A DNA stretch of 64,000 nt. Origin: Berkiella sp964594635. GTDB lineage: Bacteria > Pseudomonadota > Gammaproteobacteria > Berkiellales > Berkiellaceae. Each line of letters opens with the position of its first letter. Within the stretch, counting starts at the first letter, position 1. A program made the translations under genes and the position numbers. Location: contig CAZQMV010000002.1 of the NCBI GenBank assembly GCA_964594635.1, positions 186,001 through 250,000 on the forward strand, in the 5' to 3' direction. A model generated the notes under the pieces. It was not told the origin of the DNA. It worked only from the letters and a program-made list of their open reading frames with translations, and did no database searches. Positions 42,100 to 50,824 of the stretch are shown in pieces.

Positions 42100-42480
42100 A
42101 TGCGATATTTATTAACAGTTTTATTATTCTCGCTGCCCTTTGCACTACAAGCAGGTTGCGCTGAAATATTAGCAAAATTTCCTCAGCATCCACCTGAATC
42201 CTCCGTCTTTGCAAAACAAGTGGATGACTATATCAAGGGCTGTAAGGCGCGTCCTGGATCAGAAGATCCCAATAAGCTTAACAATTGTATTGTGGCGGGA
42301 ATGCGTTCGCTAGGCGTTGCTGGCAACTATGTTGCAGCTGAGCGCATGGCAGTGCAAGAATGCGCGAAAGGCAACGAGGAAGTGAGCAAAAACTGGCTGG
42401 GAATGATTATTAACAACAATCATGCTTCCGAGTACGAGCGAGCCATTGCCAATGAAGTGGTTAATGGTCCAGGGCAGTAA
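42100..42480 (+). CDS. small periplasmic protein of unknown function
   Basis: A 126-residue protein with a signal peptide (residues 1-18, cut near LQA). The mature part is helical with four Cys (near 20, 48, 62 and 88) that could form two disulfides. I do not recognise a family. It overlaps the convergent rsmA gene by 20 bases and may be co-transcribed with the L,D-transpeptidase upstream. Confidence 0.65.
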   Translation: MRYLLTVLLFSLPFALQAGCAEILAKFPQHPPESSVFAKQVDDYIKGCKARPGSEDPNKLNNCIVAGMRSLGVAGNYVAAERMAVQECAKGNEEVSKNWLGMIINNNHASEYERAIANEVVNGPGQ

Positions 42481-43258
42481 GCGCATTACTTAAAGCGACG
42501 TACTCGCTGATACTTAATGTCTCTGGGCGACGAATGGGATCAATACCCACGGTATCAAAAATGTCGGCGCTCACGCACGTTTGTAAAGCATTCTTTAAGG
42601 TCTTACGACGATGCTGAAAAGCCACATTGACGATGTTGGCAAATGTGGAGTAATGCTTTGCTAATGGATGAGGGCGCTCGCTTCCATAAGGTCTAAGATG
42701 AATAAGACTCGACATCACTTTTGGCGGCGGATTAAAGGCGCTGGGTGGAATATCAAATAGCATACTGGGTTCGCAAGCATATTGGATCATAATACTTAAG
42801 CGTCCATAATCAGCACTACCTGGTTTGGCACACATTCTGACAATCACTTCTTTTTGCAACATAAACACCATGTCTTTGATATCGGTTGCAAACATTAATA
42901 AATGAAATAAAAGTGGCGTCGAAATGTTGTAAGGCAAATTGCCAAAAACGCGAAGCGGGGCATCGGTTTTTGCGAGTGTATTAAAATCAAAATCTAACGC
43001 ATCATGATGATGAACAGTCAAAATCGATTCGGCGTAAGTCTTTTTTAAGAGGACTACCAGATCGTTGTCAATTTCAACCACATGAAGATGGTTGGTTCTT
43101 TCTAGCACACGCGCGGTTAATGCCCCGGTGCCTGCACCTATTTCCACTAAATTGTCTGAAGGTAACGGGTTGAGTGCGCGAACAATTTTATTAATGATAT
43201 TGTTATCAATTAAAAAGTGCTGACCAAAACGCTTACGGGGCTGATGAGACTCTGTCAT
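42461..43258 (-). CDS. rsmA: 16S rRNA (adenine1518/1519-N6)-dimethyltransferase
   Basis: A 265-residue SAM-dependent methyltransferase (KsgA) that dimethylates two adjacent adenines in helix 45 of 16S rRNA late in 30S assembly. It starts RKRFGQHFLID, followed by the SAM motif VEIGAGTGALT near residue 37 and the NLPYNISTPLL catalytic motif near 106. Its ATG shares a base with the pdxA stop (TAATG), giving the conserved lptD-surA-pdxA-rsmA order. Confidence 0.96.
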   Translation of the reverse strand: MTESHQPRKRFGQHFLIDNNIINKIVRALNPLPSDNLVEIGAGTGALTARVLERTNHLHVVEIDNDLVVLLKKTYAESILTVHHHDALDFDFNTLAKTDAPLRVFGNLPYNISTPLLFHLLMFATDIKDMVFMLQKEVIVRMCAKPGSADYGRLSIMIQYACEPSMLFDIPPSAFNPPPKVMSSLIHLRPYGSERPHPLAKHYSTFANIVNVAFQHRRKTLKNALQTCVSADIFDTVGIDPIRRPETLSISEYVALSNALTALDH

Positions 43259-44247
43259 TATTTTTGAACAACCTGTTTGGCAGCGAGATCGACTGCATGT
43301 AATAAACTCTGATACTGTGCTAAGCCACTGCCCGCTAAGGGTAAAGCCGTGCCATGATCAACCGAGGTGCGCAAAAAGGGTAAGCCAAATGTTACATTCA
43401 CGATTTTCCCAAAAAAGAGCGCTTTAATGGGAGCAAGTCCTTGATCATGATACATCGCAAGAATGGCATCGGCCTCCTGGCGATTGTTAGCAATAAAGGC
43501 CGTATCGCCACTTAACGGACCTTGAATGTTGTAGCCTTGTTTTTGCCATTCCTCAATAAGAGGCGTGATCATTTCTTGCTCTTCTTTGCCAATGGTGCCT
43601 TCTTCACCCGCATGGGGATTAAGACCAAGAACATGAATGCAAGGGTGCTCTTTGCCAAAGAATTGAGTTAGGCCTTGATGGAGTAATTGTATTGCACTAT
43701 TCAGACGATTTTTCGTCAACGTTTCACTCACTTTATGGATGGGCGTGTGAGTGGTAACCGTGCCTAGAATAAATTCTGGGGTATGAAAAGTCATGAGTAC
43801 ATCTTTGAGGCCAGCCAAATCGCGCAAATATTCTGTATGTCCTGTGAAGGGAACACCACTTTGATGAATAATGGCTTTATGGACTGGTCCTGTGACCATG
43901 GCATCTGCTTGAGCATTCGCACACAATTCAAAGGCGCGATCGAGCGTATCTAATACATAACGGCTATTGGTGACATTGAGTGTGCCTGCGGTACAAGCGC
44001 TTTTCAAAGGAACAGGCACAATCTTGAGTGTGCCTTTGTTTGAAATGCTGGGAGTTTGCTTGAGATCACATTCAACTAAATCGATAGATAAGCCTAATTG
44101 GTTTGCTCGTGCTTGTAGTAATTCCGGTGAGGCAATGACGACGATTTCTGCCGGCAATGCCTCATTCGCTAACATCAAGCAAATATCGGGTCCAATTCCT
44201 GCTGGTTCCCCTGGCGTTAGCGCCAGTCTAGGAATTGGCATTTTCAC
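43258..44247 (-). CDS. pdxA: 4-hydroxythreonine-4-phosphate dehydrogenase
   Basis: A 329-residue NAD-dependent enzyme of pyridoxal phosphate biosynthesis. It shows LTPGEPAGIGPDI at the N-terminus, the VTGPVHKAII region, the metal-binding His in FTGHTEYL near 137, GLNPHAGEEG near 210 and YHDQGLAPIKAL near 266, all standard PdxA signatures. It overlaps the surA 3' end by 20 bases and rsmA by one. PLP made here serves enzymes such as the ornithine aminotransferase. Confidence 0.96.
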   Translation of the reverse strand: MKMPIPRLALTPGEPAGIGPDICLMLANEALPAEIVVIASPELLQARANQLGLSIDLVECDLKQTPSISNKGTLKIVPVPLKSACTAGTLNVTNSRYVLDTLDRAFELCANAQADAMVTGPVHKAIIHQSGVPFTGHTEYLRDLAGLKDVLMTFHTPEFILGTVTTHTPIHKVSETLTKNRLNSAIQLLHQGLTQFFGKEHPCIHVLGLNPHAGEEGTIGKEEQEMITPLIEEWQKQGYNIQGPLSGDTAFIANNRQEADAILAMYHDQGLAPIKALFFGKIVNVTFGLPFLRTSVDHGTALPLAGSGLAQYQSLLHAVDLAAKQVVQK

Positions 44248-45526
44248 CCTGAATTTTCACATACGCTTCATCACGAAGTTGTCGTACCCATTCTTGTTGT
44301 TTTTCTTCAAATTTACGTTGTTGGAGCATTTCTCGCGCTTTTTGTCGCATTGATACATCATCAGAGCTCTGTGCTTGTCTTTCTTGAACTTCAATCAGAT
44401 GCCAGCCAAACGGTGTTTTAACGGGGTCGCTCAATTCATTAAGCGCTAATTTTTCCATGGCATCTCTAAATTCTGGAACTAAAACATCATTTGAAACCCA
44501 GCCTAAATCACCGCCATTGGTCGCAGAAGCTAAATCTTGCGAATGGGCTTTAGCGATGGTTGCAAATGAGTCTCCTTTAACAAGTTTAGCGCGAATATCA
44601 TTTAATCGAGCCAGTGCATCACGATCGGAGGTTACCGTGTTGGTTTTAATGAGGATGTGTCGTACGCGTGATTTTTGGATAGAGCCAACCACTTGTTGTG
44701 CGTTTCTTTTTTCTAACAGTTTAATAATATGTAAGCCACTGTTGCTACGAATAGGATCGGGTACTTCTTGGAGTTGTAAAGTGGGCACCACTTTTTCAAA
44801 CAGCGTGGGTAACTCAGGGAGTTTACGCCAGCCGAGATCACCGCCTTTTAGGGCACCTTCTCCTTGCGATTCAGCCATTGCTAATGTGGCAAAATCTTCA
44901 CCTTTGCGTAATCTGGCAACGATGTTGGTTGCTTTTTGAGTCGCCGCATCAATTTCGGTTGGGTTCGGGGAGTCTGGTAAAGCGATTAAAATATGGCCGA
45001 TGCGATATTCATTGATCATGGCACCTAAACCATTTGGCGATTGGAGAAACTGATTCACTTCTTGTTCAGAAATTTGCACAGTGCCAAGTACATCGCGTTG
45101 CTGCAATTGTGAGACAGTCATTTGGCGGCGCACATTGTCACGGTAGTGGTTGTAATCCATTCCTTGTCCGTTAACCGCTTCTCGTAATTGGGTGACAGAT
45201 AAGCCATTTTGTTTAGCAATATTAGAGATAGCACTATCAAGTGCGTTATCGTCTACTTGTAAGCCCGTTTTTTTAGCCAACTGAAGTTGGATCTCATTCA
45301 CAATCAAATGTTCCAGTACTTGCTTCTCAAGGATCGAAGCTTCTGGAGCAGTATTGCCCGAATGTTGGATCTGACGCTTCACCATGTCGAGTTCGCTTCG
45401 GAGATCGCTGCGGGTAATGACGGAATCATTGACGATAGCTGCAATGCCATCAATGGATTGTGGTTTGGCATAAGCACATGTAGAAACAATCGCGAGACAG
45501 CCAATAAAACCTTTTAATATGCGCAT
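44228..45526 (-). CDS. surA: periplasmic chaperone / peptidyl-prolyl isomerase SurA
   Basis: A 432-residue exported chaperone that escorts outer-membrane proteins to the BAM complex. It has a signal peptide (cut near AYA), the N-terminal SurA domain with GIAAIVNDSVITRSDL, two parvulin domains (about 170-270 and 285-385, each with a Q-G-x-x-x-x-G-G-D-L-G-W block), and a C-terminal helix. The frame is open to 45616, but the ATG at 45526 starts the signal peptide and follows an AATAGG site. It lies between lptD and pdxA. Confidence 0.96.
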   Translation of the reverse strand: MRILKGFIGCLAIVSTCAYAKPQSIDGIAAIVNDSVITRSDLRSELDMVKRQIQHSGNTAPEASILEKQVLEHLIVNEIQLQLAKKTGLQVDDNALDSAISNIAKQNGLSVTQLREAVNGQGMDYNHYRDNVRRQMTVSQLQQRDVLGTVQISEQEVNQFLQSPNGLGAMINEYRIGHILIALPDSPNPTEIDAATQKATNIVARLRKGEDFATLAMAESQGEGALKGGDLGWRKLPELPTLFEKVVPTLQLQEVPDPIRSNSGLHIIKLLEKRNAQQVVGSIQKSRVRHILIKTNTVTSDRDALARLNDIRAKLVKGDSFATIAKAHSQDLASATNGGDLGWVSNDVLVPEFRDAMEKLALNELSDPVKTPFGWHLIEVQERQAQSSDDVSMRQKAREMLQQRKFEEKQQEWVRQLRDEAYVKIQGENANS

Positions 45527-45629
45527 AATAAACCTATTGTTAAAATGATAGCTAGTTAAATTGCATTCCGCCCGCGGGCTTGCTTTTTGACTCATGCATT
45601 TTCCCCTAAAAGCCAAGGGATGTTAAGTG

Positions 45630-48170
45630 CTAGTACAAGGAAATATCATTGGGTGGAAAGAGTTTTTCTCTTCCAGCTTGGATCCAATTTTGCCGTTCAC
45701 GCAGCGGAATATAGCCTGGAATTTTTTGTTTTAACTTGCCATCAGGGTTATTTAAGCCAATGGCGCTTAATCCCTTGAAGACAACTTGGGCAAACACACC
45801 GGTTGCATGAGCTTGTGGATAGAAAAAGTTATTGGATTGTCGATAACGCGATCCAATGAGTTGTACAGCAACACAGCAGCCACTGTATTCTACGCCGCCC
45901 AGAACTTCAATGGTTTGGCGTTGCTGCAAATTATAATGCCAACGAGAAAGAAGCTGCCAATGAATATTCACCGGCCAAAAGATAGAGATATCCGCTTGAT
46001 GCAAACTACCAATTTCACCGTTATCAATGTTGATTTGACCAATATCATGTCTTAACCAATAGTAATTGACATTAATGATTTTATTGTTGAAAGTTTGGAA
46101 TTGAACATTAAAAGCCGCTTGTTCAGTATCGCGAGTCACAGCATCAAGTTGCCAAAAGGCCCCCCCTGACCAATAGTCACTTGCATTCCATTCAGCTTGT
46201 GCAATGAGATCAGAGTGTTCTGAATTGGCATGTTGATCTTCGAATACGTGACAAATATCATCTTGCCCAAGTTCTGCACAAAGAGAAACACGGCGCTGTT
46301 GGAAGTAAAAAATTTGTCCCACACTCGCTCGAAATAGCTCACGCCCACCTTCCTTTGGGAAAAGCCTCGAAGTCAAACTGGCACTGATTTGATTGGCATC
46401 ACTAATTCTATCGCGTCCACTAAAGCGGTTATCTCTAAAAAGTTGGCTATAACTAAAGTTATTGATACCGCTGTCAAAATTGGGATAGAAAAACTGCGCC
46501 CGAAAGGGGACATACAGGTAATAAAGTCTGGGCTCTAGGGATTGCTTGTAATTTGCACCTTGATAAGTTAAATCGCGCTCAAAAAATAACCCGCTATCAA
46601 TATCATAAAGCGGTATGGTGCGACTTGGGTGATGGGGCAAGTTTTCTTGAGTGGCTTCAACACCCAGATGTAATAGGTATTGTAACCAATCCAGTTGATA
46701 GCGCGGTGTGAAGTAATAATAGGTTCCTATCAGTGGCCAGCTAATGCTTGGGCGTAAGTGAAGGCGTTGTCCTGTCGTGACTTCTGCTCTCGTCAATAAA
46801 TTGGGTTTGTGCGCAAAGTTAACCGTTTCTCCTGATAATCCATAACTCAAATTTAAGAATTGATCGGGATAAGTTGCTTGAAAAACCCATTGTGGTTGAC
46901 GTTTGTAAATTTCTTCATTAATGGGTTTTGAAAGGGGCTGCAATACTTCATATTCTTCAACATTGAAAGTATGGATCCAATGCTCGCTATAGTAGGAAAG
47001 ATTGGCTTGTTGTGGCAGCTGTACCGTGCTGGCTGTATGGATATCATTTCCTAAATCAACAAAATAGTTATCATCACTCACATAATCAAAGATCATATTC
47101 AGTTGCCAATTGTAACCAAATTGTGAAGAGTGGCGATAATTGATGGCATAACGGTTATCACTGCCTTCTAAGCCTAATATGCGTGGATCAGCATTCGATA
47201 ATCCCCCTGGAGGGCTTAAGCTGTTTTCCCGGCTAAAAGTGCCATACTTTCTGTCATTCGGTAAAAAGTGCCACTGAAACGTTCCTTCACCATAATGAAA
47301 TAAATAACGTAATTTGGTTTGAGCCTCGGTGCCTCGTTCACTTAACCATCGTCCAGCAAAGGTCACATCATAATTAGGGGCGGTGTTCCAGTAGTAGGGA
47401 ACAATGATTTCATTACCAGAATTGCTTGATGCCCCATAACTGGGGAATAAAAAGCCACTATGACGTTTATTATCGATAGGGTAATTAAAATAAGGAAAAT
47501 AAAAAATCGGCACATCATAGAGATCAAAGCGAATATGGTTAACGACAGCGCGCCCCGTTTCTGGATAAAAAGTTAATTTCTTGGCACTTAAAACCCAAGT
47601 GTCTTGGTTAGGCCCACAGGTTGTATAAGTGGCGTTTTGTAGGTAGATAATATCTTTTTGCACGCTGATTTGGTCAGCGTGGCCACGCGCATGCCTTGCG
47701 TACCAACGATAGGAGGTCCCGTCTAAGGTGAACAATTGCTCCGAATGAAGGTACTCGGCTCTTTGTCCCCATATATTCAGACCAGGGGAAGTGTAATGAA
47801 TATGACCATTCGCTATCAGCTTTTCCCATTCAGAAGTGATGGGTGAGCGATCTACCGTGATTTCATCTGCATGCATTGATCGCAGACCTTGCTTGAGGGT
47901 CACTTGTCCACGTAAAAGAGACGATCCTTCAAACGTAAACTCGGTTTCATCAGCGGTAAGTTCAACGGGTAGCATCCATGATTTATCAATTTGCGGATAC
48001 TCAGTATCAAATGAACGATAATGTCCTTTGCATAGGCTAATATTACCGGGCTCTTCAACCCAGTCAGAGAGTTCTTCCTTTGCAAACGGGTTGGATGCGC
48101 ATTGCGCATAGACTGCGTTCAGAAAACTCAAAGAAAATAGTAAAAAAACTAACCTAATAATAGCTCTCAA
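45630..48170 (-). CDS. lptD: LPS-assembly protein LptD
   Basis: An 846-residue outer-membrane barrel that inserts lipopolysaccharide at the cell surface with LptE. It has a signal peptide, an N-terminal OstA jellyroll domain (about 70-190, ADETEFTFEGSSLLRGQVTL), the FDLYDVPIFYFPYFNYPID segment before the barrel, and a C-terminal adjacent Cys pair (SGCCVAV) as in E. coli, where it forms long-range disulfides with N-terminal Cys (here C24 and C47). The best start is TTG at 48170; no in-frame ATG gives a full signal peptide. Confidence 0.95.
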   Translation of the reverse strand: MRAIIRLVFLLFSLSFLNAVYAQCASNPFAKEELSDWVEEPGNISLCKGHYRSFDTEYPQIDKSWMLPVELTADETEFTFEGSSLLRGQVTLKQGLRSMHADEITVDRSPITSEWEKLIANGHIHYTSPGLNIWGQRAEYLHSEQLFTLDGTSYRWYARHARGHADQISVQKDIIYLQNATYTTCGPNQDTWVLSAKKLTFYPETGRAVVNHIRFDLYDVPIFYFPYFNYPIDNKRHSGFLFPSYGASSNSGNEIIVPYYWNTAPNYDVTFAGRWLSERGTEAQTKLRYLFHYGEGTFQWHFLPNDRKYGTFSRENSLSPPGGLSNADPRILGLEGSDNRYAINYRHSSQFGYNWQLNMIFDYVSDDNYFVDLGNDIHTASTVQLPQQANLSYYSEHWIHTFNVEEYEVLQPLSKPINEEIYKRQPQWVFQATYPDQFLNLSYGLSGETVNFAHKPNLLTRAEVTTGQRLHLRPSISWPLIGTYYYFTPRYQLDWLQYLLHLGVEATQENLPHHPSRTIPLYDIDSGLFFERDLTYQGANYKQSLEPRLYYLYVPFRAQFFYPNFDSGINNFSYSQLFRDNRFSGRDRISDANQISASLTSRLFPKEGGRELFRASVGQIFYFQQRRVSLCAELGQDDICHVFEDQHANSEHSDLIAQAEWNASDYWSGGAFWQLDAVTRDTEQAAFNVQFQTFNNKIINVNYYWLRHDIGQINIDNGEIGSLHQADISIFWPVNIHWQLLSRWHYNLQQRQTIEVLGGVEYSGCCVAVQLIGSRYRQSNNFFYPQAHATGVFAQVVFKGLSAIGLNNPDGKLKQKIPGYIPLRERQNWIQAGREKLFPPNDISLY

Positions 48171-48274
48171 AGTTACGCTTTCAGCAATTGATTGAACTGC
48201 ACAGATTGTAAGCGAGCCTAGCTATCAGGTATATACCTTTTTGTAGAGTATACTTTGAAAGAAATGGGGGCATC

Positions 48275-49300
48275 ATGATAAAGTCAGAATTCAAGCATTG
48301 GATCGGTGAGGTCCTAGGATCGACAGATTTCCAAATGAACTCAATACAGGGTGATGCCAGTTTTCGAGCGTACTACCGGGTTTATTATGCTGATAAGACC
48401 TATATCGCAATGCTTGCGCCGCCGGATAAAGAAAAAACCGATGCTTTTGTCGCCATTGCAAAAAGTTGGAAAAGTGACGGTTTACAAGTGCCAACGGTTT
48501 GGGCTTGGCAGCCTCAACATGGATTTGCTTTGTTGTCTGACTTCGGCGATACGCTTTTATTGGCTGTGCTAGATGATAAAACGGCCCCAGGCTATTACCA
48601 CAACGCTATGCAAACCTTACTGCCATTGCAAATCGCAAAACCTTTGGATTATCACTTACCCCCCTTTGGTGGCGCGCATGCCAAGGGAGAATTAGGATTA
48701 TTTGATGAGTGGTTTGTAGACAAGTTGCTCAATCTTCGTTTAACAACCAAAGAACGAAATGATTTAGAAAAAGTCTATGAGCTGTTATTAAATAGTATTC
48801 AAAGTCAACCACAAGTGGTTATTCATCGCGATTATCACTCTCGAAATTTAATGGTACTTCCTGACAACAATTTGGGCGTGATAGATTTTCAAGATGCCAT
48901 GATAGGTCCTATTACTTATGATCTCGCGTCATTACTCAAAGATTGTTATATCGCATGGCCAGAAAATAAAATGGTTGCCTGGGTTCAAGATTTTTACCAA
49001 ATGTTAAAAGATGAAAAACGTCTTGGTAATATTTCTTTAGCTGAATTCATCCAGTGGTTTGACTATGTTGGACTACAACGGCATTTGAAAGTCTTAGGCA
49101 TTTTTTCTCGGTTAAAATTGCGAGACAATAAACCGCATTATCTCAAAGATATCCCTCGCATTATGCAGTATGTCCTCCATGTGACAGAGCGATATCCGCT
49201 GTTCAATGAATTTGACAGATGGTTAAGACAAACGGTACTTCCCATTTTGCCAGAGGCTTTGGCTGAGCATGCCATGCCTTCTGATAGTAAGGTTGCTTAA
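48275..49300 (+). CDS. amgK: N-acetylmuramate/N-acetylglucosamine-1-kinase AmgK
   Basis: A 341-residue aminoglycoside-phosphotransferase-fold sugar kinase. It has the HRDYHSRNLM catalytic motif near residue 187 and V-I-D-F-Q-D-A with the metal Asp near 207. AmgK phosphorylates recycled MurNAc at C1. With murU next door it forms the bypass that returns MurNAc to UDP-MurNAc in Pseudomonas-type bacteria and gives intrinsic fosfomycin tolerance there. It is divergent from lptD, the same neighbourhood as in Pseudomonas (from memory). Confidence 0.92.
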   Translation: MIKSEFKHWIGEVLGSTDFQMNSIQGDASFRAYYRVYYADKTYIAMLAPPDKEKTDAFVAIAKSWKSDGLQVPTVWAWQPQHGFALLSDFGDTLLLAVLDDKTAPGYYHNAMQTLLPLQIAKPLDYHLPPFGGAHAKGELGLFDEWFVDKLLNLRLTTKERNDLEKVYELLLNSIQSQPQVVIHRDYHSRNLMVLPDNNLGVIDFQDAMIGPITYDLASLLKDCYIAWPENKMVAWVQDFYQMLKDEKRLGNISLAEFIQWFDYVGLQRHLKVLGIFSRLKLRDNKPHYLKDIPRIMQYVLHVTERYPLFNEFDRWLRQTVLPILPEALAEHAMPSDSKVA

Positions 49301-49310
49301 GGATCCTTTG

Positions 49311-50006
49311 ATGACACGTGCAATGATATTAGCTGCCGGGCGTGGCAACCGTTTAAGACCTTTGACGGATCATTGCCCTAAACCCTTAATAGAAGCAGGC
49401 CAAAAGCCATTGATTGTTTATCACATTGAAAATCTTGCAAAAGCGGGGTTTACCGAAATTGTGATTAACTTATGTCATCTAGGAGAGCAAATTGAAGCTT
49501 ATCTAGGCAATGGTTCACACTTCGGTGTGAGTATTGCTTATTCGGTTGAATCTTCTTTATTAGAGGTTGGGGGCGGCATATGTAACGCTTTACCGTTGCT
49601 GGGTTTTGATCCTTTTGTGATCGTGAATGGTGATATTTGGACAGATTATCCTTTTGCGCGTTTGCCTCGTAAGTTACCTGGTCTTGCTCACTTAGTCATG
49701 GTTGATAATCCTTCGCATCACGAAGCGGGTGATTTTGCATTACAGGCTAACGGACAATTATCTCGTGAAAATCATCAACATACTTTAACTTACTCAGGTA
49801 TTTCAGTGTTGCATCCAGATTTATTTAAAGATTGTCACAGCGGAAGTGCTTTTCGCTTAGCGCCACTTTTAGATAAGGCGATATTGAGTCAGCAGTTATA
49901 CGGCGAGCATTATCAAGGAGCTTGGACAGACGTGGGTACACTCGATCGCTTGCAAAGCTTAGAAAATGCTTTAGCATTACCCCCTTTGGCACAAAAAATT
50001 TCATAA
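49311..50006 (+). CDS. murU: N-acetylmuramate-1-phosphate uridylyltransferase MurU
   Basis: A 231-residue nucleotidyltransferase with the N-terminal signature MILAAGRGNRLRPLTDHCPKPL and the catalytic VNGDIWTD motif near residue 104. It converts MurNAc-1-phosphate and UTP to UDP-MurNAc. The ATG at 49311 follows AAGGATC and is 10 bases after the amgK stop; an earlier in-frame start at 49269 lies inside amgK. Its stop overlaps the djlA start as TAATG, so the three genes are one operon. Confidence 0.92.
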   Translation: MTRAMILAAGRGNRLRPLTDHCPKPLIEAGQKPLIVYHIENLAKAGFTEIVINLCHLGEQIEAYLGNGSHFGVSIAYSVESSLLEVGGGICNALPLLGFDPFVIVNGDIWTDYPFARLPRKLPGLAHLVMVDNPSHHEAGDFALQANGQLSRENHQHTLTYSGISVLHPDLFKDCHSGSAFRLAPLLDKAILSQQLYGEHYQGAWTDVGTLDRLQSLENALALPPLAQKIS

Positions 50007-50824
50007 TGTTTATTTGGGGCAAGCTTATTGGAGCAGCACTTGGCGGTCTCATGGGAGGCCCTTGGGGCAGCATTATTGGTTTTGCAGCTGGGCATTTCTT
50101 TGATGTTGGCATGCAACGCGAAGGTTTGATAAGCGGTGATGTCACTGTCGCCAAAAAGGTTTTCTTTAAAACAACGTTCATGATAATGGGCTACATTGCC
50201 AAAGCAGATGGCCGTGTCAGTGAGCGCGAAATTGAAATGGCACGCAATGTCATGGCGCACCTTCATCTCACCCCAGATCAAAAAATGATGGCCATCGAAT
50301 ATTTTAATATGGGCAAATCAAATCATTTTGACTGGGAAGCGAAGTTAGATGAATTTTTAGAACATTGTGGTAGTCATCAGCAGCTGATGCAGTTGTTTGT
50401 TGAGATTCAATTACAGGCTGCATTTGTTGATGGCATGAAAGATCCGGCAAAAAGGCAAGTATTAGAGCGCTTGTGTGACAAACTGCATGTTCCACCTGTG
50501 CTATTGTCGCAAATTGAAATGCGGTTTTATGCTGAGCAACGTTTTGAGCAACAAGCTCACAGTCATCAGCGTGAGCGCCAAACACACAACACAACCTATT
50601 ATTCGGAAAATGATCCGCAGAGTGCTTATAACATTCTTGGGGTGACATCTAAAGCATCAGACCAGGAGATCAAAAAAGCTTATCGTAAACTGATGAGTCA
50701 ACATCATCCTGATAAGCTTGTTTCAAAAGGGCTGCCAGAAGAAATGATCAAACTGGCAACCGAAAAAGTGCAGACAATACAAAAGGCTTATGAATATATT
50801 TGCCAGCTTCGTGGCATTAAATGA
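50006..50824 (+). CDS. djlA: DjlA-type J-domain co-chaperone
   Basis: A 272-residue membrane-anchored DnaK co-chaperone. The N-terminal helix contains a repeated G-x-x-x-G pattern (GAALGGLMGGPWGSIIG), followed by a TerB-like helical domain (about 60-170) and a C-terminal J domain with the HPD motif near residue 233 (YNILGV…HHPDKL). DjlA stimulates DnaK and modulates envelope stress signalling; homologues matter for intracellular growth in Legionella. The start is the ATG overlapping the murU stop. It overlaps the convergent IolC-like gene by 37 bases. Confidence 0.92.
   Translation: MFIWGKLIGAALGGLMGGPWGSIIGFAAGHFFDVGMQREGLISGDVTVAKKVFFKTTFMIMGYIAKADGRVSEREIEMARNVMAHLHLTPDQKMMAIEYFNMGKSNHFDWEAKLDEFLEHCGSHQQLMQLFVEIQLQAAFVDGMKDPAKRQVLERLCDKLHVPPVLLSQIEMRFYAEQRFEQQAHSHQRERQTHNTTYYSENDPQSAYNILGVTSKASDQEIKKAYRKLMSQHHPDKLVSKGLPEEMIKLATEKVQTIQKAYEYICQLRGIK

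Noticed and set aside
45786..47047. Short open frames on both strands inside lptD
   Set aside because: They overlap a complete lptD and show no ribosome sites or recognisable protein.
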